In this document: piece after piece, positions 9,690 through 18,335 of the stretch | Layout: each line of letters opens with the position of its first letter | Numbering within the stretch: position 1 is the stretch's first letter | Origin: Chryseobacterium camelliae | Lineage (GTDB): Bacteria > Bacteroidota > Bacteroidia > Flavobacteriales > Weeksellaceae | NCBI RefSeq assembly: GCF_027920545.1 | Contig: NZ_CP115859.1 | Location: 2,697,001-2,761,000, forward strand | DNA: 64,000 nucleotides | Reading direction: 5' to 3' | Notes under the pieces: model-generated | What the model saw: only the letters and a program-made list of their open reading frames with translations | Database searches by the model: none | What the model was told of the DNA's origin: nothing | Program-made: the position numbers and the translations under genes

Positions 9690-11603
9690 TTATTGTAATA
9701 TAAAGTTAACAATCAGTATAATTCCCACAGCTAAAGACATGATCAGAATGTAATTCTCAACATTTCCGTTCTGAATACGCTTCATCGCTTTTCCGCTGTC
9801 TTCAGCACCTTCGCCTACAAAGTCTACAAAACGATCAAGAATACCTTTATCAAACATCTTTCCTCCGCGTCCTAATCCTTCAACAGTTTTTACAATTAAT
9901 GCATTGTAAAGTTCGTCAACATATAATTTTTTAGCAGACAATTTTTCCCATCCTGTGTATTGTGCTTCCGGAAGTGCTTGTTTTTTCTTATTTACATAAG
10001 TGTTTTTAACAATGAACCACACGCAGAAGAACATCAGAACTGTCGCTCCTAAAAGTATCATTTCAGTACCAAACGGAACTCCGGATAGAGTAGCTTCCAT
10101 TTGCTTAAAGCTTTCCTCGGTAAGAACCGGCTTCAGCCATTCCATTAATTTTGCATAATGACCGTGACCGATGAAGTGAGGAAGGTTAATTAAACCACCT
10201 AAAACAGAAAGAATAGCCAATACGATCAATGGTAACGTCATATTAGACGGGCTTTCGTGTAAGTGGTGTTTCTGTTCTTCAGTACCTCTGAATTCTCCGT
10301 GGAAAGTCAGATAGTACAATCTGAACATATACGTTGCAGTCATTGCCGCTAAAACAAATAAAAGTACCCAGTAAACCGGATTTTTAGCGAAAGCTGCTAC
10401 TAAAATTTCGTCTTTAGAAATCATCCCTGACAATAAAGGGAATCCTGAGATAGCCAATGTTCCGATCAGGAAAGTTGCGTGAGTGATTGGAATGTGTTTT
10501 TTCAAACCTCCCATGAAACGCATATCCTGTTCGTTGCTCATTGCGTGGATGACAGAACCTGCTCCCAAGAACAATAAGGCTTTGAAGAAAGCATGTGTCA
10601 TTACGTGGAACATCGCTGTTGTATAAGCTCCAAGACCTAAAGCAATGAACATAAATCCAAGCTGTGAAACTGTAGAATATGCCAATACTTTTTTGATATC
10701 GTTCTGACGTAATGCGTAGAATCCTGCCAAAGCAGCGGTTAAGAATCCGATGAATAAAATTCCTCCCTGAACGGTAGGTGCTAAAGTAAATAAGAAATTT
10801 GATCTTACTACTAAATAAATACCCGCAGTTACCATCGTTGCCGCGTGAATTAACGCAGAAACCGGAGTAGGACCGGCCATCGCATCCGGTAACCATGTAT
10901 ATAAAGGAACCTGAGCGGATTTACCGGTTGCACCGATAAATAAACTCGCCGTAATAAAGATAATTACGCTTCCGTCTAATTCAAATTTTCCAGCGTTTTC
11001 TGCTACCGTAAGATAATCTACAGCATTGGTTTGCCCGGCAATCATGAAAATACCGATCAGTAACGCAAGGTCACCGATTCTGTTCATAATGAAAGCTTTT
11101 CTTGCTGCTTTACCATATTCTTCGTTGGTATACCAGAATCCGATCAGTAAATAAGAACACAATCCTACACCTTCCCATCCGATGAATAGGATCAGGTAGT
11201 TGCTTCCCATTACCAATAATAACATGGAGAAGATAAATAAGTTCAAATAAGTGAAAAACTTATAGAAACCTTTATCGTGGCTCATATATCCGATAGAGTA
11301 CAGGTGAATTAAAGAACCGATACCTGTGATGATCATGACCATCATTAATGATAACTGATCGATCTGGAATCCGAAATTGATCTGAACTCCGTTTACTCTA
11401 AACCATTCAAAAGCTTTTACGATTACGGGCTGGCTTTCAGAATTGAAACCCATGAAAATACTTACTGCAATGCAGAAAGATGCAAAAACCATTGCCGTAG
11501 CCAAACTGCCCACAACAATTTTTGGAAGATTTTTCCCGAATAAACCGTTAATAAGAAACCCTAAAAGTGGTAAAAGTACTATTGCATATACTAAATTCTC
11601 CAT
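9690..11603 (-). CDS. nuoL: NADH-quinone oxidoreductase subunit L
   Basis: NuoL is the distal antiporter-like subunit, with the long lateral helix of complex I. The 637-residue protein shows GWEGVGLCSYLLIGFW (about residue 144), QVPLYTWLPDAMAGPTPVSA (about 230) and KKVLAYSTVSQLGFM (about 305). The C-terminal part contains the amphipathic section and a last membrane helix. nuoK lies two bases upstream. A 160-residue antisense-like reading inside it is only a frame shadow. Confidence 0.97.
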   Translation of the reverse strand: MENLVYAIVLLPLLGFLINGLFGKNLPKIVVGSLATAMVFASFCIAVSIFMGFNSESQPVIVKAFEWFRVNGVQINFGFQIDQLSLMMVMIITGIGSLIHLYSIGYMSHDKGFYKFFTYLNLFIFSMLLLVMGSNYLILFIGWEGVGLCSYLLIGFWYTNEEYGKAARKAFIMNRIGDLALLIGIFMIAGQTNAVDYLTVAENAGKFELDGSVIIFITASLFIGATGKSAQVPLYTWLPDAMAGPTPVSALIHAATMVTAGIYLVVRSNFLFTLAPTVQGGILFIGFLTAALAGFYALRQNDIKKVLAYSTVSQLGFMFIALGLGAYTTAMFHVMTHAFFKALLFLGAGSVIHAMSNEQDMRFMGGLKKHIPITHATFLIGTLAISGFPLLSGMISKDEILVAAFAKNPVYWVLLFVLAAMTATYMFRLYYLTFHGEFRGTEEQKHHLHESPSNMTLPLIVLAILSVLGGLINLPHFIGHGHYAKLMEWLKPVLTEESFKQMEATLSGVPFGTEMILLGATVLMFFCVWFIVKNTYVNKKKQALPEAQYTGWEKLSAKKLYVDELYNALIVKTVEGLGRGGKMFDKGILDRFVDFVGEGAEDSGKAMKRIQNGNVENYILIMSLAVGIILIVNFILQ

Positions 11604-11605
11604 TC

Positions 11606-11935
11606 TTATCCTCTTAATTTATTAAATATACTTACATCTACAGAACGGGTATTTCTATACAGCATAGCAATAATTGCCAAACCTACCGCTACTTCCGCAG
11701 CAGCAACCACCATAATGAAGAAAACTAAAAGTTGCCCGTCTCCGTTACCTTTGTATGCTGAAAATGCAGCCAATAAAAGGTTCGTAGAATTTAGCATAAG
11801 CTCAACACAACCCAAAATAACAATTGCATTTTTTCTCAACAATACTCCCAACACTCCTAAACTGAACAATACAGAAGAAAGAATGATGAAATAATTCAGA
11901 GGGATGCTTTGTATAAATGTATTTACTTCTCCCAT
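11606..11935 (-). CDS. nuoK: NADH-quinone oxidoreductase subunit K
   Basis: The 109-residue protein has three membrane helices and the typical NuoK segment GCVELMLNSTNLLL, where the Glu in the second helix takes part in proton transfer. AAAEVAVGLAII in the third helix carries the second conserved Glu. It sits between nuoJ (4 bp apart) and nuoL (2 bp apart). Confidence 0.96.
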   Translation of the reverse strand: MGEVNTFIQSIPLNYFIILSSVLFSLGVLGVLLRKNAIVILGCVELMLNSTNLLLAAFSAYKGNGDGQLLVFFIMVVAAAEVAVGLAIIAMLYRNTRSVDVSIFNKLRG

Positions 11936-11939
11936 AATT

Positions 11940-12437
11940 TTATAAATCTTTTTTACCGATTAATACCGCACCTACGATACCTGCCAAAATAAGGATGGAT
12001 GCAAGCTCAAACGGTAAAACATATTCATTAAACAAAAGTCTGCCCAGATTCTTCGTTAAACCAACACCTTTGTCTACGTTCTCAACAACGACATGGTTTT
12101 GCTGAACTCCTCTGAATACGCCTAAAACTCCAATTAATAAAAGACCTGCTGTAAAAACTCCGACAAACTTTAAAGTATTGTTCTTCTTACTTTCGTCTTG
12201 CTTATTAAGGTTAAGCATCATCAGGATATAAAGGAATAATACCATGATGGCTCCGGCGTAAACAATAATCTGGATAATCGCAAGGAATTGTGCATTCAGA
12301 AGAATGTACATGCCCGCAATAGAAAACATCGTAACAATTAATGACAAAATAGCATACAAAGGATTTCTGGCAAATACGAAATAAACTGCACTTGCTACTG
12401 CTAAAAACGCCACCAAGAAAAATAAAAACTGATCCAT
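11940..12437 (-). CDS. nuoJ: NADH-quinone oxidoreductase subunit J
   Basis: The 165-residue protein has five hydrophobic segments. The segment IIVYAGAIMVLFLYILMML is the family signature, including the pi-bulge helix of ND6/NuoJ. The first base of its start codon overlaps the last base of the nuoI stop, so translation is coupled. The length matches the short NuoJ forms of Bacteroidota. Confidence 0.96.
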   Translation of the reverse strand: MDQFLFFLVAFLAVASAVYFVFARNPLYAILSLIVTMFSIAGMYILLNAQFLAIIQIIVYAGAIMVLFLYILMMLNLNKQDESKKNNTLKFVGVFTAGLLLIGVLGVFRGVQQNHVVVENVDKGVGLTKNLGRLLFNEYVLPFELASILILAGIVGAVLIGKKDL

Positions 12438-12994
12438 TATTTTACCGCATTTTTTTGTTTCTCGGATTGTCTTTCAGTGATATCAATCCTTTCATTTATT
12501 TTTTCAACCAATTTATCTTTTCCGTAAATGAAAGAACCTCTGTTGGTTTCCACATCTACCAATCTGTCGGTAAGATAGATGGCAGATTTCGGACAAGCTT
12601 CTTCACACATACCGCAGAAAATACATCTTAGCATATTGATTTCATATACTGAAGCGTATTTTTCTTCTCTGTAAAGGTGTTTTTCTTCTTTAGTTCTTTC
12701 AGCAGCAGTCATTGTAATTGCTTCTGCAGGACACGCCACCGCACAAAGTCCGCAAGCGGTACATCTTTCTCTGCCTTCTTCGTCTCTTTTCAAAACGTGC
12801 TGACCTCTCCAGATATCTGCTCTGGGCTTCAGTACCTCCGGATACGAATATACTGCGGGAGCACCTTTCAATACGGTTCTTACAGCATGCTTAAAGGTAA
12901 TCCCCATTCCTGTAAAAATCGCAGGTAAGTAGATTTTTTCAGCAAGGGTCATTTCTTTATTAGAAACAACTTTTGATCTGTTCGTAAGTTTCAT
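12437..12994 (-). CDS. nuoI: NADH-quinone oxidoreductase subunit I (two 4Fe-4S clusters)
   Basis: NuoI passes electrons between the peripheral arm and NuoB. The 185-residue product has two ferredoxin-type motifs, [12 protein letters not shown] (about residue 80) and [12 protein letters not shown] (about 125), which bind clusters N6a and N6b. The N-terminal section is amphipathic, as expected for a subunit that lies on the membrane. The gap to nuoH upstream (128 bp) contains repeats rather than a promoter that I can recognise. Confidence 0.97.
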   Translation of the reverse strand: MKLTNRSKVVSNKEMTLAEKIYLPAIFTGMGITFKHAVRTVLKGAPAVYSYPEVLKPRADIWRGQHVLKRDEEGRERCTACGLCAVACPAEAITMTAAERTKEEKHLYREEKYASVYEINMLRCIFCGMCEEACPKSAIYLTDRLVDVETNRGSFIYGKDKLVEKINERIDITERQSEKQKNAVK

Positions 12995-13000
12995 TTAATT

Positions 13001-13037
13001 ATAGATGTTAGATGTTAGACATTAGATTTTAGACTAA
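13001..13037. repeat. Short direct repeats (TTAGATGTTAGA type) in nuoI-nuoH spacer
   Basis: The spacer contains repeated TTAGATG / TTAGACA / TTAGATT units in a row. Similar short repeat strings of other sequence occur in the other wide gaps of this operon: TTTTAGC type at 17,634-17,670, GCTTTAGG/CTTACTG type at 19,567-19,625 and TAGATTTTA type at 20,699-20,735. They have no coding capacity. Their role is unknown. Confidence 0.6.
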
Positions 13038-13076
13038 TCTTGTCTGTTATCTTAATTTTTAATATTCAATTCACAC

Positions 13077-13109
13077 AAACCTTATAGGTTTTTAAAACCT
13101 ATAAGGTTT
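13077..13109. repeat. Perfect 16-bp palindrome in nuoI-nuoH spacer
   Basis: AAACCTTATAGGTTTT is followed after one base by its exact reverse complement. The transcript would form a very stable hairpin between nuoH and nuoI. It has no T run on the minus strand, so it is not a clear terminator. It resembles a dispersed palindromic repeat and could set mRNA processing or partial attenuation within the operon. Confidence 0.75.
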
Positions 13110-13122
13110 AGATACGGACTAA

Positions 13123-14187
13123 TTAATTTCCAAACGCTAAAATTACAGCTCCTGTAATTAATAAGTTTACCAATGCCATTGGAATTAAAGTTTTCCAACC
13201 TAAATGCATCAACTGGTCATATCTAAATCTTGGAAGCGTCCATCTGATCCACATGAAGATCAAAATTCCGATTACCGTTTTAGTTAAGAAGGCTACGATA
13301 CTCAAGATACCTGCAGTGTTTTCACCCCAGTTTTGAGTGACCCATTCAATTCCAGGGTAGTTGTACCCTCCGAAGAAAAGAACGACCATGAAAGCATTGG
13401 AAATAAACATGTTCACATATTCACCGAACATATATAAACCTAACTTCATCGATGAGTATTCTGTAGAATATCCTGTTACCAATTCAGATTCACATTCAGG
13501 TAAATCGAAAGGGTGTCTGTTGGTTTCAGCTAAAGCGGCTACGAAGAATACAAGGAACGCAATCGGTTGGTAGAAAATATTCCAGTTCATTCCGGAACCC
13601 CAAGGAATAATTCCCCAAAGTTTTCCTCCGGTCTGGCTTTCCGTAATTTCTTTTAAATCTAAACTTCCTGTCATCATAATGATAGAAAGTAAAGCCAATC
13701 CCATTGCCAATTCGTAAGAAATCATCTGGGAAGAAGCACGGATAGCACCTAATAACGAATATTTATTATTCGAAGCCCAACCTCCGATCATAATTCCGTA
13801 AACCCCGATTGAAGCCATTCCGATGATGAAAAGTACACCAACATCGATGTTGGCCACCTGAAGATCATAAGAAGTACCTGCAATATTTAAACTTTTACCC
13901 CAAGGAATAACCGCTCCCGTGATTAATGAAATAAACATTACCAAAGCCGGGCCCAATACGAAAAGGAATTTTTCTGCATTGGCAGGTGTAAAATCTTCTT
14001 TAAAGAAAAACTTTCCACCGTCAGCAAGAGGCTGCAGCAATCCGAAAGGTCCTGCTCTGTTCGGACCAATTCTATCCTGCATGATAGAGGCAACTTTTCT
14101 TTCCGCCCATGTAGAGTAGGCTGCAATCGTTAACGAAAGCAAGAAAAGCGCTAGTACAAGTATAAGTTTAAATGTAAGTAAATCCAT
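13123..14187 (-). CDS. nuoH: NADH-quinone oxidoreductase subunit H
   Basis: NuoH forms much of the quinone chamber at the junction of the two arms of complex I. The 354-residue membrane protein carries the hallmark stretches ERKVASIMQDRIGPNRAG (about residue 29), LAETNRHPFDLPE and ESELVTGYSTEYS (about 220-240). It has eight to nine predicted helices, and the length is normal. Confidence 0.97.
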   Translation of the reverse strand: MDLLTFKLILVLALFLLSLTIAAYSTWAERKVASIMQDRIGPNRAGPFGLLQPLADGGKFFFKEDFTPANAEKFLFVLGPALVMFISLITGAVIPWGKSLNIAGTSYDLQVANIDVGVLFIIGMASIGVYGIMIGGWASNNKYSLLGAIRASSQMISYELAMGLALLSIIMMTGSLDLKEITESQTGGKLWGIIPWGSGMNWNIFYQPIAFLVFFVAALAETNRHPFDLPECESELVTGYSTEYSSMKLGLYMFGEYVNMFISNAFMVVLFFGGYNYPGIEWVTQNWGENTAGILSIVAFLTKTVIGILIFMWIRWTLPRFRYDQLMHLGWKTLIPMALVNLLITGAVILAFGN

Positions 14188-14208
14188 TTTTTATTTTAAA
14201 TGTTTGAA

Positions 14209-14353
14209 GATGGGAGCTGGAAGCTGGAAGTTTATCACGTCGTGGCATCAACTCTTCATCACATTACCAATTTATTTTATTTTTTTAAAACAGCTAAAGT
14301 TAAAGTGGAATGTGGGTTTTATTAAAACTTCAAGCTTCCGACTTCTAGCATCC
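14209..14353. repeat. 145-bp element with imperfect terminal inverted repeats between nuoH and nuoG
   Basis: The left end (14209-14233, with GGAGCTGGAAGCTGGAAG) and the right end (14325-14353, with CTTCAAGCTTCCGACTTC) are imperfect reverse complements of about 25-29 bp. The interior has no coding frame. This is the layout of a small non-autonomous inverted-repeat element. I cannot tell from this window whether it is repeated elsewhere in the genome. Confidence 0.5.
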
Positions 14354-14360
14354 AACTATT

Positions 14361-15359
14361 TTATTTTTCATCTTTTTCACTGATTTCTTTAGCCATCGGA
14401 TTGTCTAAAACTCTTAGCTCATCTTTAGGCTTCTCATAGTGGTTCAATGAAATAACTGAGTGTCTGTCGATGTGTCTTGGACCTTCGATATTCCAGTCTG
14501 ACAATGATTTTCTTTCGAAACGGCAAGTATCACAGATAAACTCTTCAACTTCTCCCCACTGGTCTTTTCTCGCTGTAACTCTTGAAATTTCATCACCTTT
14601 CATCCAAACCGTAGCTTTTCCTGAACACTTATCACATTTACAAGTAGCGTTCATTGGTTTTGTAAACCAAACTCTGCTCGCAAAACGAGAAGTTCTGTCC
14701 GTTAATGCTCCAACCGGGCAAACGTCGATTACGTTTCCTATGAAGTCATTATCTAAAGCTTTATTTAAATAGGTTGAAATTTCAGCGTGATCTCCTCTGA
14801 ACAGAATTCCGTGCTCTCTTTCTCCAGTTAATTGGTTTGCAGCGAGTACACATCTTGCACAAAGAATACAACGGTTCATATTCAATTTAATGTTCGGACC
14901 AAGATCATCTGCTTCGTAAGTGTTTCTTTCAAACTCGGTTCTTGTCTCAAGATTTCCGTGCTCATAACCCAAATCCTGAAGATGACATTCTCCAGCCTGA
15001 TCACAAATAGGGCAGTCTAACGGGTGGTTTACCAATAAAAACTCAGTCACCGCTTTTCTGCCTTCCTGAGCTTTTTCAGAAGTAAGATTTTTTACTTCCA
15101 TTCCATCCATTACATTGGTTCTGCAGCTTGCAACCAACTTTGGCATAGGACGCGGATCTGCTTCAGATCCTTTAGAAACTTCTACAAGACAAGTTCTACA
15201 TCTTCCTCCGCTGGTTTCCAATTTGCTGTAGTAGCACATTGCAGGAGGTACAGATTTTCCACCGATTTGTCTGGCTGCTTCCAAAATAGAAGTTCCGGGC
15301 ATAACTTCGGTAGTTTGTCCATCTATAGTTATTTTGAATTTTTTAACCTCTTCGCTCAT
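14361..15359 (-). CDS. nuoG: Short NADH-quinone oxidoreductase subunit G (Fe-S domains only)
   Basis: The 332-residue protein has the 2Fe-2S ferredoxin domain (CYYSKLETSGGRCRTC, about residues 42-57), the His-Cys motif HPLDCPICDQAGEC (about 111-124), and a 4Fe-4S region with CILCARC and VCPVGAL. Then come CKCDKC and CDTC, as in the start of the molybdopterin-oxidoreductase 4Fe-4S domain. The usual NuoG runs to 700-900 residues, so the large molybdopterin-like domain is absent. No leftover of it lies in the 170 bp downstream, so this is a short family form, not a recent frameshift. Confidence 0.92.
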   Translation of the reverse strand: MSEEVKKFKITIDGQTTEVMPGTSILEAARQIGGKSVPPAMCYYSKLETSGGRCRTCLVEVSKGSEADPRPMPKLVASCRTNVMDGMEVKNLTSEKAQEGRKAVTEFLLVNHPLDCPICDQAGECHLQDLGYEHGNLETRTEFERNTYEADDLGPNIKLNMNRCILCARCVLAANQLTGEREHGILFRGDHAEISTYLNKALDNDFIGNVIDVCPVGALTDRTSRFASRVWFTKPMNATCKCDKCSGKATVWMKGDEISRVTARKDQWGEVEEFICDTCRFERKSLSDWNIEGPRHIDRHSVISLNHYEKPKDELRVLDNPMAKEISEKDEK

Positions 15360-15401
15360 ATTCTATGCTTTTCGCTTATGCCTTAGCAATTAAGCTCTAT
15401 T

Positions 15402-16259
15402 TTAATTATACTTTTTTGTATTGAATGTATATCCGATTCCAAAATTGAACTGTGCATATACAAAATCCTGCGAAGCCTTATCAGGCTTGTTATTCAGAGT
15501 AGTTTTGATATCCGGCATATTGATATATCCCAATTTTCCTTCTGCCTGAAGAACAATATGTTTTATCAAAACCATACTAACTGCTGCTCTTGCATCAAGA
15601 CCAAAACCTGCCAAATGGAACCTGTCGCTTCTTTCATTTCCCATCAGTTGAACATTTGATTTTGGTAACAAAGCTCCAAATCCTCCTCCATAGCTCAAAA
15701 ATAAATCAATATTTTTTTTATCTAAAACATTGTGATATTTCTGAGCACCTAAGTTGATATAATTTAATCCATCTGTATGTTCAAAGGTCAGAAACTTTGT
15801 ATCACTTAAATCTATCTGACCATTATTAACCATTCCTGCATATTCCGGATCGCTGATATTTCCTTTGAAATTTACAGTCTGATTCTGATCCATCACATAT
15901 TTCATATGATCCATTCCCAACGTAATTCCGAAATTATCTTTAGGAAAATAAGTAATTCTGTAATTCACTTGAGGAATTGTAAGATTACCCGGATTAAAAT
16001 ACGTTCTCCAGTCAAATTTCGTCTGTCTGTCGTGAGCAACTACATCATCTAATTGAAAATCATAACCATCCCCTTTAAAGTGAATGTCTGATTTCGAATA
16101 TTTTGCATTATTCCATCCCCAAAAGACCATTACAGATCCTTTTTTGAACGGGTTTACTTCAACTTTTGAATTTTTATATGCTTTTGTCTCAATCTGTATG
16201 CTTTGTTGTGCAAAAATAAAATTTGACATCATTAAGCTTACCACCAATAACTTCTTCAT
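15402..16259 (-). CDS. Outer-membrane beta-barrel protein inside the nuo operon
   Basis: The 285-residue product begins with a clear signal peptide (MKKLLVVSLMMSNFIFAQ). The rest shows alternating strands rich in aromatic and glycine residues, ending in FNFGIGYTFN, as in outer-membrane barrels of about 8-12 strands. It starts 6 bp after the nuoF stop and ends 42 bp before nuoG, so it must be transcribed with complex I. It is not a known complex I subunit. Its function is unknown; the barrel assignment rests on strand pattern and signal only. Confidence 0.75.
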   Translation of the reverse strand: MKKLLVVSLMMSNFIFAQQSIQIETKAYKNSKVEVNPFKKGSVMVFWGWNNAKYSKSDIHFKGDGYDFQLDDVVAHDRQTKFDWRTYFNPGNLTIPQVNYRITYFPKDNFGITLGMDHMKYVMDQNQTVNFKGNISDPEYAGMVNNGQIDLSDTKFLTFEHTDGLNYINLGAQKYHNVLDKKNIDLFLSYGGGFGALLPKSNVQLMGNERSDRFHLAGFGLDARAAVSMVLIKHIVLQAEGKLGYINMPDIKTTLNNKPDKASQDFVYAQFNFGIGYTFNTKKYN

Positions 16260-16265
16260 TTATAA

Positions 16266-17624
16266 CTAAGCGTTCTTTTCTACTGCAGGGATTGGATCTG
16301 CATAATGTGCTATTCCGTAATTTTGGGTTTGAGACAATTCAGGGTTTTTAATGTGCCATTCGAATTCATCTCTGAAATGACGAATAGCTGCTGCAACAGG
16401 CCAAGCTGCCGCATCACCCAATGGACAAATCGTGTTCCCTTCAATCTTTCTCTGGATATCCCAAAGCAGATCGATATCTTCCATTTTTCCTTCTCCCTTT
16501 TCGATTTTCTTTAAAATCTTGTACATCCATCCCGTTCCTTCACGGCAAGGAGTACATTGTCCACAACTTTCGTGATTATAGAATCTTGCCAAAGTCATGG
16601 TATGATCTACGATACATTGGTCTTCATCCAATACGATGAAACCTCCTGAACCCATCATGGTACCGGTAGCAAAGCCACCGTCTGCCAGCGATTCATAGTT
16701 CATGTATCTTGGCTCTCCGTTTACGGTCTTTAATAATAAATTGGCAGGAACGATCGGAACTGAGCTTCCTCCGGGGATACAAGCTTTTAATCTTTTTCCG
16801 TCTTTAATACCTCCGCAATATTCATCAGAGTAAATGAATTCTTCAACAGTGATTGTCATGTCGATTTCATAAACTCCGGGCTTGTTGATGTTTCCACAAG
16901 CAGAAATCAATTTTGTACCTGTAGATCTTCCTACACCGATTTTAGCGTATTCGGCTCCTGTAATATCAATGATTGGAACAACCGCCGCAATAGATTCAAC
17001 GTTATTAACTACCGTCGGTCTTTCCCAGAGTCCTTTTACAGCCGGGAATGGCGGTTTTAGTCTTGGGTTCCCTCTTTTACCTTCAAGAGATTCCAGCAAT
17101 GCAGTTTCTTCACCGCAGATATATGCTCCGCCACCTCTTTGAACGTAGATTTCTAAGTCGAAACCTGTTCCTAAAATATTTTTACCTAAAAATCCTGCTG
17201 CTTTGGCTTCTTCAATCGCTTCTTCCAAAATATCCGGAATCCAAGAATATTCTCCACGGATGTAGATATAAGAAACATTTGAACCTAAACAGTAAGATGA
17301 AATCAGCATTCCTTCGATCAATAAATGAGGAAGAAACTCCATCAGATATCTGTCTTTGAAAGTTCCCGGCTCAGATTCATCGGCATTGACCACCAAGTGT
17401 CTTGGGACACCTTCCGGTTTTGCCAAAAAGCTCCATTTCATCCCTGTTGGGAACCCTGCTCCACCACGTCCGCGAAGTCCAGAAACCTTTACTTCTTCAA
17501 GAATTTCGTCCGGTGTCATTTTCAAGGCTTTTTCAGCAGCTGTGTAACCTCCCTGTTTACGGTAGGTTTCAAAGTAGCGGATACCTTCTATATGTGCGTC
17601 TTTAAGTAAAAGTTTTTTACTCAT
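16266..17624 (-). CDS. nuoF: NADH-quinone oxidoreductase subunit F (NADH and FMN site)
   Basis: NuoF oxidises NADH with FMN and passes electrons to cluster N3. The 452-residue protein shows GRGGAGFPTGMKWSF (about residues 51-65, NADH/FMN binding), GAYICGEETALLESLEG (about 170), and the 4Fe-4S ligands ESCGQCTPCREG with CPLGDAAAWP (about 350-405). Length is normal. The barrel gene follows after 6 bp. Confidence 0.97.
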   Translation of the reverse strand: MSKKLLLKDAHIEGIRYFETYRKQGGYTAAEKALKMTPDEILEEVKVSGLRGRGGAGFPTGMKWSFLAKPEGVPRHLVVNADESEPGTFKDRYLMEFLPHLLIEGMLISSYCLGSNVSYIYIRGEYSWIPDILEEAIEEAKAAGFLGKNILGTGFDLEIYVQRGGGAYICGEETALLESLEGKRGNPRLKPPFPAVKGLWERPTVVNNVESIAAVVPIIDITGAEYAKIGVGRSTGTKLISACGNINKPGVYEIDMTITVEEFIYSDEYCGGIKDGKRLKACIPGGSSVPIVPANLLLKTVNGEPRYMNYESLADGGFATGTMMGSGGFIVLDEDQCIVDHTMTLARFYNHESCGQCTPCREGTGWMYKILKKIEKGEGKMEDIDLLWDIQRKIEGNTICPLGDAAAWPVAAAIRHFRDEFEWHIKNPELSQTQNYGIAHYADPIPAVEKNA

Positions 17625-17700
17625 TTTAGTATGCTTTTAGCGAATGGCTCCTAGCTTTTAGCTAATTGCTGTACGCCTTTTTAATTAGTTTAAAATTTAT

Positions 17701-18210
17701 TTAGCCCAAATCAACCTGTCCTTCTCTGCAAAGATCAAGGATTTCGTCAACTTTTTCTATCGTTAAATTTTCATGAAAGAATTTTCCTAACTGCATCATC
17801 GGTGCATATCCACAAGCTCCCAAACATTCTGCTGGCTTTAATGTGAACATTCCGTCTTCCGTAGTCTGCCCGTCTTTAATGTTCAGTTTGGTTCTGATAT
17901 GATCAAGGATTTTTTCGCTTCCGCAAACCATACAAGGTCCCGTTCTGCAAACTTCCAAAACATATTTACCAACCGGCTTCATGTTGAACATTGTATAAAA
18001 AGTAGCCACTTCATATACTTCAATCGGCTTAATACTTAATAATTCAGCAACATAATCCATCACGGGAACGTCTAACCATCCTCCGAATTCTTTCTGTGCC
18101 AAATGAAGTACAGGAAGAAGGGCAGACTTTTGTCTTCCTTCAGGATATCTTGCGATAATTTTGTGTACCTGTGCTAAACTTTCCGGTTTAAAAGCTATTG
18201 TCTCGCTCAT
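17701..18210 (-). CDS. nuoE: NADH-quinone oxidoreductase subunit E (2Fe-2S)
   Basis: NuoE carries cluster N1a beside NuoF. I take the ATG at 18210 (MSETIAFKPES) as the start instead of the ATG at 18234, because the eight extra residues add nothing seen in the family; this gives about 169 residues. The four cluster ligands are in CRTGPC and ECLGACGYAP. The helical N-terminal domain (ARYPEGRQKSALLPVLHLAQ) is typical. Confidence 0.96.
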   Translation of the reverse strand: MSETIAFKPESLAQVHKIIARYPEGRQKSALLPVLHLAQKEFGGWLDVPVMDYVAELLSIKPIEVYEVATFYTMFNMKPVGKYVLEVCRTGPCMVCGSEKILDHIRTKLNIKDGQTTEDGMFTLKPAECLGACGYAPMMQLGKFFHENLTIEKVDEILDLCREGQVDLG

Positions 18211-18335
18211 TTTTTTATATAGATTAAACAACAAAGAATCAAGAAAAAAGGCTTTTTGATTCGTGATCTAAATTCATTTTATTTAATTTGAAGAAAGTCT
18301 TTATTCTTTCCTCTTTTATCTTTTTGTCTAATGTA

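Noticed and set aside
10414..10896. 160-residue minus-strand frame within nuoL
   Set aside because: It is a shifted frame of a clearly coding region, with a Cys/Arg/Ser-rich and unlikely product.
14188..15359. NuoG as a frameshifted gene
   Set aside because: The downstream 170 bp contain only repeat-like DNA and then nuoH; no piece of the missing domain is found, so a natural short form is more likely.
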